DNA of 32,137 nucleotides from CAZXDS01 sp964639525 (GTDB lineage: Bacteria; Bacteroidota; Ignavibacteria; Ignavibacteriales; Melioribacteraceae), in contig CAZXDS010000015.1 in NCBI GenBank assembly GCA_964639525.1, forward strand, positions 1-32,137. The letters run 5' to 3'. Of this stretch, positions 6,659-14,878 are shown piece after piece (position 1 is the first letter of the stretch; each line of letters opens with the position of its first letter). Below the pieces are notes generated by a model. It made no database searches. It was not told where the DNA came from and saw nothing but the letters and a program-made list of their open reading frames with translations. The translations under genes and the position numbers were made by a program.

Positions 6659-7690
6659 TTAAATAGCTCTGCCGAGTTGCTGTATAGCATTGGTTAAGTC
6701 GCTCCGCTGTAAGTGTGAATATATCTCAGTTACCTTTAGGCTTGAATGTCCTAACAGTTCCTTAATCACCAATAACGAAACGCCCCTTTGTGCTAATAGT
6801 GAGGCTGTTGAATGCCGGAGGCTGTGGAAATGGACACGGTTATTTATACCGGCAGCTAAAACAGACTTCTTGAATCTCTTGCTTACAAAATCCGGCGCAA
6901 GTTTAACGCCCTTGATTCTATAAAAAAGATATTCATCATTAGGACTATTGATATTAATTACTTTTGGTCTAAACTTAATTAGAGTATCAAATAAAGTATC
7001 ACATATTGGAATGATTCTGTCTTTCCGGTTCTTTGTGGTGAATGTATCAGTATTTTGTACCGTGATAAATCTCTCATTAAAATTTATTGCGCTCATTCTT
7101 AGATTAATGGTTTCACTCAAACGCATTCCTGTATAAAAAGCAGTTGTAAACAATACCTTTAAATATTTCTCATTTGTAACTTCTAAAATCTTACTTAGCT
7201 CAATTTCATTAATAAACGCCGGAAATAATTTACTTTGTTTTAATAATTTAACTTGTTTAAAAGGATTTAAACCGATATATCCCCAGCTTAAAGCTTTAGA
7301 GAATGCAGCTTTTAAAGTTCTATGATATAAACCGGCTCCCGATTGTGTACGGCTGTATGTAAAGTGTATAAAACTTTCAATGATCCGCACATCAATATTT
7401 TTCAAAAGTACATCCTTTCCTAAAAACTTTTGAAACTGATTAAACGAAAGGTTTACGCTTTTTTGATATGCTTTACTTTTAACAGTAACAAATTGTTTGT
7501 ATTCAGTTACAAACTGAGACAATTTAACCGGAAGGAATTTTTTGTCATTTAGCAAGTTCCTTTCAAATTCAGACAGATATTTTAATGCTTCGGCTTTTAA
7601 TTTCTTGCCGGTGCTCTTGGTGGTCTTTTTTCCCTCAAATAAATAAACAATTTGATAATAAGGTGAACGATTGTTTTTAGATAAATACAT
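6659..7690 (-). CDS. Tyrosine recombinase, likely integrase of the element
   Basis: The 343-residue protein has an N-terminal arm-type DNA-binding region (about residues 1-45, with YYQIVYLFEGKKTTKSTGKK), a core-binding domain (about 60-150) and a catalytic domain. Catalytic residues seen are R190 in TGMRLSE, Lys near 220-223, H289-x-x-R292 in HFHSLRH, H315 in LLGHSS and Y324. It would integrate and excise the element by recombination at the tRNA-Thr 3' end, which lies 88 bases upstream of its start (7778-7819). The ATG at 7690 has AAAGGA about nine bases upstream. The C-terminal half is clearly related to the internal recombinase at 3589-4563 (HFH.LRH and LLGHSS..TEIY are shared), suggesting the two are paralogues. 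Confidence 0.92.
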   Translation of the reverse strand: MYLSKNNRSPYYQIVYLFEGKKTTKSTGKKLKAEALKYLSEFERNLLNDKKFLPVKLSQFVTEYKQFVTVKSKAYQKSVNLSFNQFQKFLGKDVLLKNIDVRIIESFIHFTYSRTQSGAGLYHRTLKAAFSKALSWGYIGLNPFKQVKLLKQSKLFPAFINEIELSKILEVTNEKYLKVLFTTAFYTGMRLSETINLRMSAINFNERFITVQNTDTFTTKNRKDRIIPICDTLFDTLIKFRPKVININSPNDEYLFYRIKGVKLAPDFVSKRFKKSVLAAGINNRVHFHSLRHSTASLLAQRGVSLLVIKELLGHSSLKVTEIYSHLQRSDLTNAIQQLGRAI

Positions 7691-7777
7691 AATAAGAATT
7701 CCTTTTCTTTATGTACTTTTATATGTAGTGCCTTTAAAAGGTGTGTTTATAAACCAAAAATGAATAATGCCTGTTAA

Positions 7778-7819
7778 TTTGTAATCAGCCGGTCGGCGGT
7801 TCGAGTCCGTTCACCAGCT
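7778..7819 (+). other. Attachment site: 3' fragment of tRNA-Thr(UGU)
   Basis: The sequence reads as the anticodon loop TTTGTAA (7778-7784, anticodon TGT), 3' anticodon stem TCAGC, variable loop, T-stem/loop with TTCGAGT (7800-7806), 3' acceptor strand CACCAGC (7812-7818) and discriminator T. The 5' half of a tRNA is absent: no D-arm or 5' acceptor strand precedes it, and the five bases before the loop do not pair properly with TCAGC. This is the usual remnant left at one end when an element integrates into a tRNA gene. The acceptor strand predicts a complete gene beginning GCTGGTG at the other end. Confidence 0.85.
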
Positions 7820-7823
7820 CTTG

Positions 7824-7856
7824 AAAAGCTCGATTTTCAAACGAAATCGAGCTTTT
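7824..7856. terminator. Bidirectional intrinsic terminator of the original tRNA-Thr locus
   Basis: A perfect 13-bp stem (AAAAGCTCGATTT at 7824-7836 with AAATCGAGCTTTT at 7844-7856) encloses a seven-base loop. A-run and T-run flanks allow function on both strands. It follows the tRNA fragment by four bases, the expected place for the terminator of the uninterrupted tRNA, and marks the chromosomal side of the insertion. Confidence 0.85.
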
Positions 7857-7981
7857 GTATTTTAAAGCCTTTTTAAAAACCCTCTGATTAATAGCATTTT
7901 GGTATGTACTTTTTAAACATCATTTTTTTATTGTTATACAGTTAGTGGTTAATAAAATAATTTACGCATTTGTTTAGCTAA

Positions 7982-8009
7982 ATTGGACTACAGCTCACTG
8001 TACTCCAAT
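7982..8009 (-). terminator. Hairpin at the end of rlmD
   Basis: ATTGGACTACAG (7982-7993) and CTGTACTCCAAT (7998-8009) form a 12-bp stem with one mismatch and a four-base loop, touching the rlmD stop codon. Only TTT follows on the minus strand, so it may terminate weakly or mainly protect the mRNA 3' end. Confidence 0.5.
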
Positions 8010-9436
8010 CACTTAACCAATAAAGCAATGTTTTCTATATGATAAGTATTCGGGAACATATCAACCGGTTTTATTTTTATTAGAGAATATCCGCTTTCTG
8101 TCAGAAACTTAATATCCCGCACTTGTGTTGCCGGATTGCAGCTTACGTAAACTATTTTATTCGGATTTAGCTGAATAATATCTTTTACTGTTTTGGGATT
8201 CATTCCGCTTCGCGGCGGATCGGCAATTATTACATCCGGTTTGGAAATGTTTTTATGATCGATTATCGGAAGAAATGATCTGTTCAAATCGGCTTTTAAA
8301 AACTCGACATTATCAATATTATTTATTTTCACATTTGTTTTTGCATCCTTTACGGCGGAATCCACCGCTTCAATGCCAATTACCTTTTTAACATTTTTGG
8401 AAATAAAGGATGAGATTGTTCCCGCACCGGAATAAAGATCGTAAACAATTTCTTCACCGGAAAAATCGGCAAAATTGAGAGCAGTTTTATAAAGCTGTTC
8501 ACCTTGAAGCGTATTGGTTTGGAAAAATGAGTTTGCACTAATTTGAAATTTGAACTCGCCTATAAAATCATAAATATAACCCGGACCATAATAAATATTT
8601 TCAAAGTCTCCAATGGCAACTTGAGCTTTTCTTAAATTAACATTATTGATAACGGTGGTTACTGCGGGAATTTCACTAACAAGTTTTTCGGAAAATTCTT
8701 TCATCAATTGTTTGTCATCGGAAAATGTAACGAGATTTACCATTACATCTTTAGTGCAAAATGCCTGCCGGATAACGAGATTACGTAAAAAACCTTCATG
8801 CGTTTTTGTTGAATAGCACGGAATGTTTTTCTTTTTGAAAAATCCCCTCGTAAAATTTAGTATTTTATTGCTTAATTCAGATTGCAGAAAACATTCTTCA
8901 ATATCCAAAACTTTGTCAAATATGCGGGGAATGTGAAGTCCGAGAGCAAAATTGCGGTCTTTTATTTCTTCACCCGAATCGAACTCTTCTTTCGGCACCC
9001 AGCGTTTATCGGCAAATGAAAATTCCATTTTGTTGCGATAAAAATATTGATTTTCAGAGCTTAAAATCGGCTGCATTTCAAAATTGGTAAATCCGCCGAG
9101 TCTTTCAAATATATCTTTAACCTGTTCTTCTTTGTAAAAAAGCTGCTTATCGTAATTCAAATTCTGTTGCTTGCAACCCCCGCATGAATTAAAATATTTA
9201 CAACGCGCCTCAACTCTATCATTCGCAGACTTTAATAGTTTTGTTACTTTAGCATTCGCAAATGATTTTTTCTTTTTAATGATTCTTGCTTCAACGGTAT
9301 CACCGGGATAGGCCCCTTGAACAAATATTACAAAACTATTATTCTCGTCGTTCTCTAAAGAAACGCGGGCAATTCCCTTGCCTTCATAAGCGTAGTCGGT
9401 TATATCTAATTTTATTATTTCGCCTTTTTTAATCAA
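8009..9436 (-). CDS. rlmD: 23S rRNA (uracil-C5)-methyltransferase RlmD/RumA family
   Basis: This class I methyltransferase makes 5-methyluridine in 23S rRNA (U1939 in E. coli) with S-adenosylmethionine. Using the numbering of the longest frame, a TRAM RNA-binding domain covers about residues 1-62, and C81, C87, C90 and C184 match the four ligands of the RumA iron-sulfur cluster. The SAM-binding motif YDLYSGAGT is near 334-342, ADPPRSG near 407-413, and the nucleophile is C435 in VSCNPATQ with the general base E470. The longest frame begins at a TTG at 9442, but an AAGGA site with six-base spacing favours the TTG at 9436. RlmCD-type paralogues in Gram-positives methylate two sites, so exact site specificity is not certain. 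Confidence 0.9.
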   Translation of the reverse strand: MIKKGEIIKLDITDYAYEGKGIARVSLENDENNSFVIFVQGAYPGDTVEARIIKKKKSFANAKVTKLLKSANDRVEARCKYFNSCGGCKQQNLNYDKQLFYKEEQVKDIFERLGGFTNFEMQPILSSENQYFYRNKMEFSFADKRWVPKEEFDSGEEIKDRNFALGLHIPRIFDKVLDIEECFLQSELSNKILNFTRGFFKKKNIPCYSTKTHEGFLRNLVIRQAFCTKDVMVNLVTFSDDKQLMKEFSEKLVSEIPAVTTVINNVNLRKAQVAIGDFENIYYGPGYIYDFIGEFKFQISANSFFQTNTLQGEQLYKTALNFADFSGEEIVYDLYSGAGTISSFISKNVKKVIGIEAVDSAVKDAKTNVKINNIDNVEFLKADLNRSFLPIIDHKNISKPDVIIADPPRSGMNPKTVKDIIQLNPNKIVYVSCNPATQVRDIKFLTESGYSLIKIKPVDMFPNTYHIENIALLVK

Positions 9437-9544
9437 AACCAATCCTTAATAATGTGAATGAAAACTGCTGAAGAAATATAATTGAAATTTAACGAAAGAT
9501 ATTTTATTAATCTTATTCTATAAAATTGAGCTTATAGTAGGACG

Positions 9545-9573
9545 CAAAATTAATTCTTTGAACTTGACTCAAA
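9545..9573 (-). promoter_or_regulatory. Possible Bacteroidetes-type promoter for rlmD
   Basis: On the minus strand TTTG (9573-9570) is followed after 17 bases by TAATTTTG (9552-9545), matching the -33 TTTG / -7 TAnnTTTG pattern of Bacteroidetes housekeeping promoters. It would give a leader of about 100 bases before the rlmD start. Whether this lineage uses that promoter type is not known from the sequence. Confidence 0.3.
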
Positions 9574-9615
9574 TGGTTATTTTGCTTTCACTTTAAGTTG
9601 AGTACAACTGCTAAT

Positions 9616-10041
9616 TTAATAATCGTTATCCACTTTTTTTCTGCCTTCTTTAATTTCACCGCGTATTTTTTTTGATTTGATTCTTTTTTCCTTTGCGGCT
9701 TTTGATACTTTTGTCGGTTTGCGTTTTTTCGGTTTTATTGTTGCTTTTTTAATAAGTTCGGTCAATTTTTGAATTGAGGCTTTACGGTTAGCTTCGCGAG
9801 TGCGGTGATTGGCAGCTTCGATTATTAATATTCCTTCGGTTGTTATTCTTGAAGGAGAAAGAATTTTGATTCTGTTCAAAATGTATTCGTCTAATCCTGA
9901 AGCAGATAAGTCAAATCGTAAACGAACGGCGGTGTAAACTTTGTTCTTGTTTTGCCCGCCGGGACCGGATGAACGGTAATATTCAAATTTGAATTTATCT
10001 TCATCAATAGTAATATTTTTATCAACTTCTATTAATCTCAT
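9616..10041 (-). CDS. arfB: Alternative ribosome-rescue factor ArfB (YaeJ), peptidyl-tRNA hydrolase
   Basis: The 141-residue protein carries the release-factor catalytic motif GGQ (28-30) in SSGPGGQNKNKV and a long Lys/Arg-rich C-terminal tail (from about residue 95, with KKRKPTKVSKAAKEKRIKSK). This is the ArfB architecture: the tail enters the empty mRNA channel of stalled ribosomes and GGQ hydrolyses the peptidyl-tRNA. The length agrees with the ~140-residue family, and there are no codon-recognition domains as in RF1/RF2. It lies 33 bases after the DUF2723 gene stop start-to-end on the same strand, so it may be the last gene of that operon. Confidence 0.92.
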   Translation of the reverse strand: MRLIEVDKNITIDEDKFKFEYYRSSGPGGQNKNKVYTAVRLRFDLSASGLDEYILNRIKILSPSRITTEGILIIEAANHRTREANRKASIQKLTELIKKATIKPKKRKPTKVSKAAKEKRIKSKKIRGEIKEGRKKVDNDY

Positions 10042-10074
10042 ATTATTTTTTCATCAGCCAAATCTAAAATAGTG

Positions 10075-11988
10075 TTAAAAATTAGTTAATCTTTTATCCA
10101 ATCTAATCGTAGGAAATTTCTTTTTAAGTAAAGATACAATTCGTTTCGCTTTGTCTTTGAAGCCATAATTCAGTTCATAAATTGCTCTATTCGAAAAAAT
10201 GTTTATAATTGTTTGTTTAATCACGCGCGTATATTTATTTTCTGTTTTCGGGAACCGGATAGAATCAAACACTTGCGGAGCTTCAATATAACCGGATTTC
10301 TTTGTCAGCATAAACAAATAATTGTACGGCACAAGATGATAACCCGCAGGCAAAGTAAATTCACCGTTCCGGATTTCCTTGTCAGATAATTCAGGGGCTA
10401 TAAATACTTTACCCTTATGCGTGGTTAATAAATCTGAAATTATCGATCTATAATATTTCTCCAACAAATTAGCATTAAAATTTTCACTCCGTTCAAAAGG
10501 CTGCAGTGCTTTCAAAAAACCGTTTACGTCATTTTTCATTTTACTCAAAATTCCCGGATAGTTTGTCTCCAACTGATTGTAATACCATGAACGGCGAAGC
10601 AATTCTTTATCAACAACCACAACATCTTTTCTGTAATTATCAATTAATCTAAAATAATACGAAGCTGAAACCCAATAATCCCACTGATAACTGAGTATCA
10701 TGGAATTTTTCGGTACGGAATTTAATATTTGCTTTGTGTAATCCTTGTAAATATACACGTCGCTTTGGTTATCTATTTTATAATTGAATCCCATTTGAAC
10801 CAGAGGAATTAAAAAGGAAATAATAGCAAGCGATTTATGTCCGATTTTTTTTAAGTTCAAATCATACATATAAATAAATCCGAACGAAGCGAAAAAGATT
10901 AACGAGATATATGCAAGTAAAAAGTATGAATCAATGTCGTTTATGTCGTAATTTATTGAATACGAAATAGTAGAGACAAATGTAATAAGCAAAAAGTAAA
11001 ACATCATTCTGAATTTTTTGAAACTGTAAATTATGCCAAGAAGAATAACAAACATTCCAAGCGAAACGTTAAATTCATCCGGTAGATTGGATACAAAATA
11101 GGCAAACTGTTTTTTTGCCGCAGCCGAAGAAGCAAACAGCCAAACTCTATATTGAGCACCCGTAAAATGCCGCCAAAAGTTCTCAAAGTTTATAGGATTG
11201 CCCCAATTTAGCAAGGGGTTTTGAGCGGCGCGTAATGGAAGATAAAGATAAATCAACAATAGTACGGGAATAAAAACCAGAATCATTCTTAAATTTAACT
11301 TAAGTGAATTTGCTGAAAATTTATTTTTAGCATAAAATAGAAATGCAATTCCCGGAAGTATTAGGATTGTTGTTAGATGATTCGTGAAGCTTAATGCCAA
11401 CGCCACAGCAAGATAAAACCAATTTCGGTTGTTATTTCCTTTATTGAAATACGCTTTTAAAAGGAATAAAATCACAAAGTTTATCAACAATAGATGGAGA
11501 GAATAAACTTCCACAGATGTACTTTGCATCCAAAATGTTTTACTGAAAGCAAGCAACATTCCGGAAGCTGACGAAGCCATAATTATTAACGAATTCCTTA
11601 TTCCATTTGCTTCCGGCTGTTTTTTCTGAACAGCTTTTATCTTTTTCTTGATAGGAGTTTTTTTATCCGGTGTCGGAATATTTGTAAGCATTAAATAAGC
11701 ACTTTTTACAAAAATCAGTATTGCCAAACTTGTAAAGACTGCAGCCAGAAGATTGGCTTTGAATATCGCAGTAAACGGTAATGGAATAAACTGCCACAAA
11801 TAACCGAGTATTGTAAACAGCGGATATCCGGTTGGGTGTGCAATTCCAAGAGTAATCTGAACCGTTGCAAGTTCGCCGGAATCAATGTTAACAACACTCG
11901 GAGCGAGAGTCGTTAAATAAACCAAAAATACAAAGAAAGCAGTTATTTCCGCAAAATATTTTTTAATAAATAGTTTAGTCCGTTTCAT
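10075..11988 (-). CDS. DUF2723/TMEM260-like multi-pass membrane protein, putative glycosyltransferase
   Basis: The 637-residue protein begins with a transmembrane segment (about 13-30) and the family signature APSVVNIDSGEL...HPTGYPLF (29-58), with acidic residues D36 and E39 in the first external loop as in GT-C glycosyltransferases. About ten further hydrophobic helices extend to residue 400, followed by a soluble C-terminal region of about 230 residues. The family (Pfam DUF2723) includes human TMEM260, a protein O-mannosyltransferase, so lipid-linked sugar transfer to exported proteins is plausible but not shown here. A basic loop (KKTPIKKKIKAVQKKQPE) near 107-124 probably faces the cytoplasm. 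Its ATG lies inside the last codons of glnE (14-base overlap), indicating translational coupling. Confidence 0.8.
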   Translation of the reverse strand: MKRTKLFIKKYFAEITAFFVFLVYLTTLAPSVVNIDSGELATVQITLGIAHPTGYPLFTILGYLWQFIPLPFTAIFKANLLAAVFTSLAILIFVKSAYLMLTNIPTPDKKTPIKKKIKAVQKKQPEANGIRNSLIIMASSASGMLLAFSKTFWMQSTSVEVYSLHLLLINFVILFLLKAYFNKGNNNRNWFYLAVALALSFTNHLTTILILPGIAFLFYAKNKFSANSLKLNLRMILVFIPVLLLIYLYLPLRAAQNPLLNWGNPINFENFWRHFTGAQYRVWLFASSAAAKKQFAYFVSNLPDEFNVSLGMFVILLGIIYSFKKFRMMFYFLLITFVSTISYSINYDINDIDSYFLLAYISLIFFASFGFIYMYDLNLKKIGHKSLAIISFLIPLVQMGFNYKIDNQSDVYIYKDYTKQILNSVPKNSMILSYQWDYWVSASYYFRLIDNYRKDVVVVDKELLRRSWYYNQLETNYPGILSKMKNDVNGFLKALQPFERSENFNANLLEKYYRSIISDLLTTHKGKVFIAPELSDKEIRNGEFTLPAGYHLVPYNYLFMLTKKSGYIEAPQVFDSIRFPKTENKYTRVIKQTIINIFSNRAIYELNYGFKDKAKRIVSLLKKKFPTIRLDKRLTNF

Positions 11989-14782
11989 TTAGTATAATAT
12001 TAAATATTTCAAAATTTGATTTTGTATATTTACTAATCTTTAGAATCAATTGTTTCCCATCTTGAATGTTCAAAAAATTGGCAATAAGTTTTAATTCTTC
12101 TTCATCCTTTGGTAAAATAGAATTTCGTTTGTTCAAACAATTTTGTAAAGATAGTTCAACATTTTTTAAAAATATATAGTTTTCTTTCAATTGGCTAAAT
12201 ATTTTCTTTTGTGCCGAATACTTGGACAAATAAATAATTCTTTCAATTAAACTTTTAGTACTCAAAGTGTTTGCAAGCCCAACATTTTTTATTAACATAA
12301 ATGAAACAATAAAATTGATATAGGTTAAACTTCCCCAACCGTTTTTTATATTAATAGTTCCGTGAAATATTGAATTGTGTTTACCTCGCAAAGCTTTTAT
12401 CATTGAGTTCATTTCTGAACGGACAATGTCGATTGAAAGATTACTTATTCCACCTGAAATACTTTTCCAGAATTTTGAAAAAAGTTTTTCATTTCCACAA
12501 ACGAAACTTGCTTTAAGCAAGGATTGATATTCCCAAACACGTGCTCTGTTTTTTATGTACTTTTCGTAACTTTTCAAATCCCAAACCAGCGGTGATTTGC
12601 TTCCTTCGGGGCGCAAGCGGCAATCGACTTCAAATATATGCAATTCCTTTTTGATTTTATCCAATAAGAATTGAAACTCACTTTGAATCAATTCATATTC
12701 CGTCAAATTATCAACGACAAATATTAAATCAATATCAGATTTGAAACTCATTGAGATTGCTCCGAAACTTCCCAAACCTGCTATGAAATAATCAGTGGGA
12801 ATTGTGGCCGAATGTGTAATCTCATTTATTTTGAATTTAATATATTTAATTAGTAATAATGATAATTTTGATTGACTGAGAAGTCCCAATGTGTATTGAA
12901 TGGAAAGGATGAAAATTAAAGAATGAGGACTTAAACTATCAAAACTTGAGTCAATGTTTTTAGCGAACACTTTTCTCGATAAAATAAACTCGGATAATCC
13001 TTTTTGAGAGTTAATCAATTCAATAGAAAAATCGGAATATTCGCAAACTAAGAAAATATTTTCTAAAAATTTTCCGTTTAAAAATTCCCTATACCAAATT
13101 GAAGTAAGCTCTACCGAGCGCATAAACTTAGTAAAGTTTTCAAGTGCTCTATCGGCATGCTGTGAATTAACTAATAATTTTTGAAGTTTTGGCATTAGTA
13201 ATTTGAAAAGCTCTGCTGTTTTTGTTTCAAATTTATTTTGTCCTGTTAAATCCATGCCTGCGGACAAATACAAGAAATTATTTTTTGCTCTTGGTTTATC
13301 CTCAAACAATTCCAAATTAAATTGAGGGGAGTTATTGCCGGAGTCATTTCCGCCCATTATATCATCATAAATGTTGCGAACATTTTTTCTGTTGTCGGCA
13401 AGTGTGGTTTCAAAAAATCTAATTGTCGGCATTGATAGATACCTGATTAACATAAATTTAGTGTTATTATCTTCAGGTATATTATGCGTTTGCCTGTCAT
13501 TTAGAAGTTGAAGAAAATGTTCTATCTTTCTGTAAAAAATATATGATTCTCCTAATATTTTTGATTCAGTGTCATTAATCAAATTATATTTGTGTAAGCT
13601 CGCAATAGCAACAAGAGTATTTCCTGTCCTCAAGTCTTTATTTTTTCCGCCGTTCAAAAGTTGAAGTGCCTGAACTCCGAACTCAATATCCCTAATTCCG
13701 CCTTTGAATAATTTAATATCAGAATTTTGATTTGCCCGTTTTTCAATATTAAATTTCATTCTTTTTATTTGTTCAATAGGAGAAGTTGAGACAGAAACAG
13801 GGTAAACATAATGGACAATGTAATTTTGAAATGATTTGAATAAAGTTTTACTGCCGCAAAGAAAATCCAACTTGATAAGCATTTGCCGTTCCCAATTTTC
13901 TCCTCGCATTTCGTAGTATCTTTCGTAATCGGTTATTGTTCTGCTTAGAGGAGCATTTTTCCCGTCGGGTCTAAGCCTAAAATCTATTCTGTATAAAAAT
14001 CCGTGTGCTGTTAACTCGGATGCAGTTTTAATAAAAAGTTGAATAGCTTCGGTGAGCAACTCATAATATTCAATATTTCTGTGCTTGCCAAGTTTTGTGT
14101 TTTTATCAAAGAAAAGAATCAAATCCACGTCCGAGCTGTAGTTAAGTTCTTGCCCGCCGAGTTTCCCCAATGAAGCAAGACAATATGTTCTTCTCGTAGT
14201 TTTTATCTTGTGCTTGGTCAAAACATATTTGTATGCGTTATTAAACAAAGATGAAAGCACGGTTTTTGCAATCATAGAAATCTGCTGAACGGTTTCTTCC
14301 AAAGAAGAGAAACCTAAAATATCACGAACACCTGTTTTTAAAATACATTGGCTCTTTAAATTCCGCAGCATATTTGCTTTAGAATTAAATGATTTAAATT
14401 TAGCATTAATGTAGGATATTTCTTTTGATAGAGAAGCTATTGGCTTGCTCAAATAATATTGGTCGAACAACTGATAAAGATATTCTGGGTTACGAACAGT
14501 AATATCGGTCAAGTAATTACTCGTTGCCGAAATTGCAATTACAATTTCGAGATGATGCGGATATTGAATTAGTTCGCGTAAAAATAATTTTCCATTAAAA
14601 ACCGCCGAAATAATTCTGATAAAATTTGCTTCGGAAGAAGATGTAAAGTGATAATTGGCAGCCTCTTTTTCTATTGCCGAAAACAGCTCTTCAAGTAAAG
14701 CGGCGTTTATAAATCCATTAGCCGTTTCTATTAAAAATTTTACTAACGAATCGGATATTTTATATGATTGCTTATTAGTCAA
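11975..14782 (-). CDS. glnE: GlnE-like bifunctional glutamine synthetase adenylyltransferase/adenylyl-removing enzyme
   Basis: The 935-residue protein has the double nucleotidyltransferase layout of GlnE, which adenylylates and deadenylylates glutamine synthetase according to nitrogen status. N-terminal half: LGKLGGQELNYSSDVDLILF (205-224, catalytic D218 and D220), RIDFRLRPDG (265-274) and the GlnD/GlnE-type KGGIRDIEFGVQ (360-371). C-terminal half: AGLGSFGAISMSFKSDIDL (668-686, D683 and D685) and CRLRPEGSKSPL (721-732). The C-terminal glycine motif is less conserved (GSFGA instead of GKLGG), but both metal-binding aspartates remain. Length matches the 940-residue E. coli protein. Translation starts at a TTG (14782) with AAGGG ten bases upstream. 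Neither glnA nor glnB is in the window. Confidence 0.88.
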   Translation of the reverse strand: MTNKQSYKISDSLVKFLIETANGFINAALLEELFSAIEKEAANYHFTSSSEANFIRIISAVFNGKLFLRELIQYPHHLEIVIAISATSNYLTDITVRNPEYLYQLFDQYYLSKPIASLSKEISYINAKFKSFNSKANMLRNLKSQCILKTGVRDILGFSSLEETVQQISMIAKTVLSSLFNNAYKYVLTKHKIKTTRRTYCLASLGKLGGQELNYSSDVDLILFFDKNTKLGKHRNIEYYELLTEAIQLFIKTASELTAHGFLYRIDFRLRPDGKNAPLSRTITDYERYYEMRGENWERQMLIKLDFLCGSKTLFKSFQNYIVHYVYPVSVSTSPIEQIKRMKFNIEKRANQNSDIKLFKGGIRDIEFGVQALQLLNGGKNKDLRTGNTLVAIASLHKYNLINDTESKILGESYIFYRKIEHFLQLLNDRQTHNIPEDNNTKFMLIRYLSMPTIRFFETTLADNRKNVRNIYDDIMGGNDSGNNSPQFNLELFEDKPRAKNNFLYLSAGMDLTGQNKFETKTAELFKLLMPKLQKLLVNSQHADRALENFTKFMRSVELTSIWYREFLNGKFLENIFLVCEYSDFSIELINSQKGLSEFILSRKVFAKNIDSSFDSLSPHSLIFILSIQYTLGLLSQSKLSLLLIKYIKFKINEITHSATIPTDYFIAGLGSFGAISMSFKSDIDLIFVVDNLTEYELIQSEFQFLLDKIKKELHIFEVDCRLRPEGSKSPLVWDLKSYEKYIKNRARVWEYQSLLKASFVCGNEKLFSKFWKSISGGISNLSIDIVRSEMNSMIKALRGKHNSIFHGTINIKNGWGSLTYINFIVSFMLIKNVGLANTLSTKSLIERIIYLSKYSAQKKIFSQLKENYIFLKNVELSLQNCLNKRNSILPKDEEELKLIANFLNIQDGKQLILKISKYTKSNFEIFNIILNETD

Positions 14783-14878
14783 CAGATATTTGCCCTTGAA
14801 ATAACACCGCTGAAAAAATACTGAAATAAATAGAAAGTTAAAAAGCTCTCTTAAAAAATGTTGATACAGTAAACATAA

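Larger units (their letters stand above)
1..7819. mobile_element. Integrated element (right part) inserted at a tRNA-Thr gene
   Basis: The right boundary is a tRNA-Thr 3' fragment at 7778-7819 immediately upstream of the original tRNA terminator, with a tyrosine recombinase 88 bases inside it. The segment carries two tyrosine recombinases, a Toprim primase, a DUF3987 protein and small orphan proteins, all transcribed leftward, and repeat-rich noncoding DNA. No relaxase, conjugation gene, phage structural gene or cargo resistance gene is visible in this part. Tyrosine integrases that use tRNA 3' ends normally leave the complete tRNA gene at the opposite end, so the left boundary should lie before base 1. 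Whether it is a mobilizable element, a satellite or an integrated plasmid cannot be decided from the part seen. Confidence 0.75.

Noticed and set aside
7691..7777. Complete tRNA-Thr at the element boundary
   Set aside because: No D-arm or 5' acceptor strand precedes 7778, so only the 3' fragment is present.
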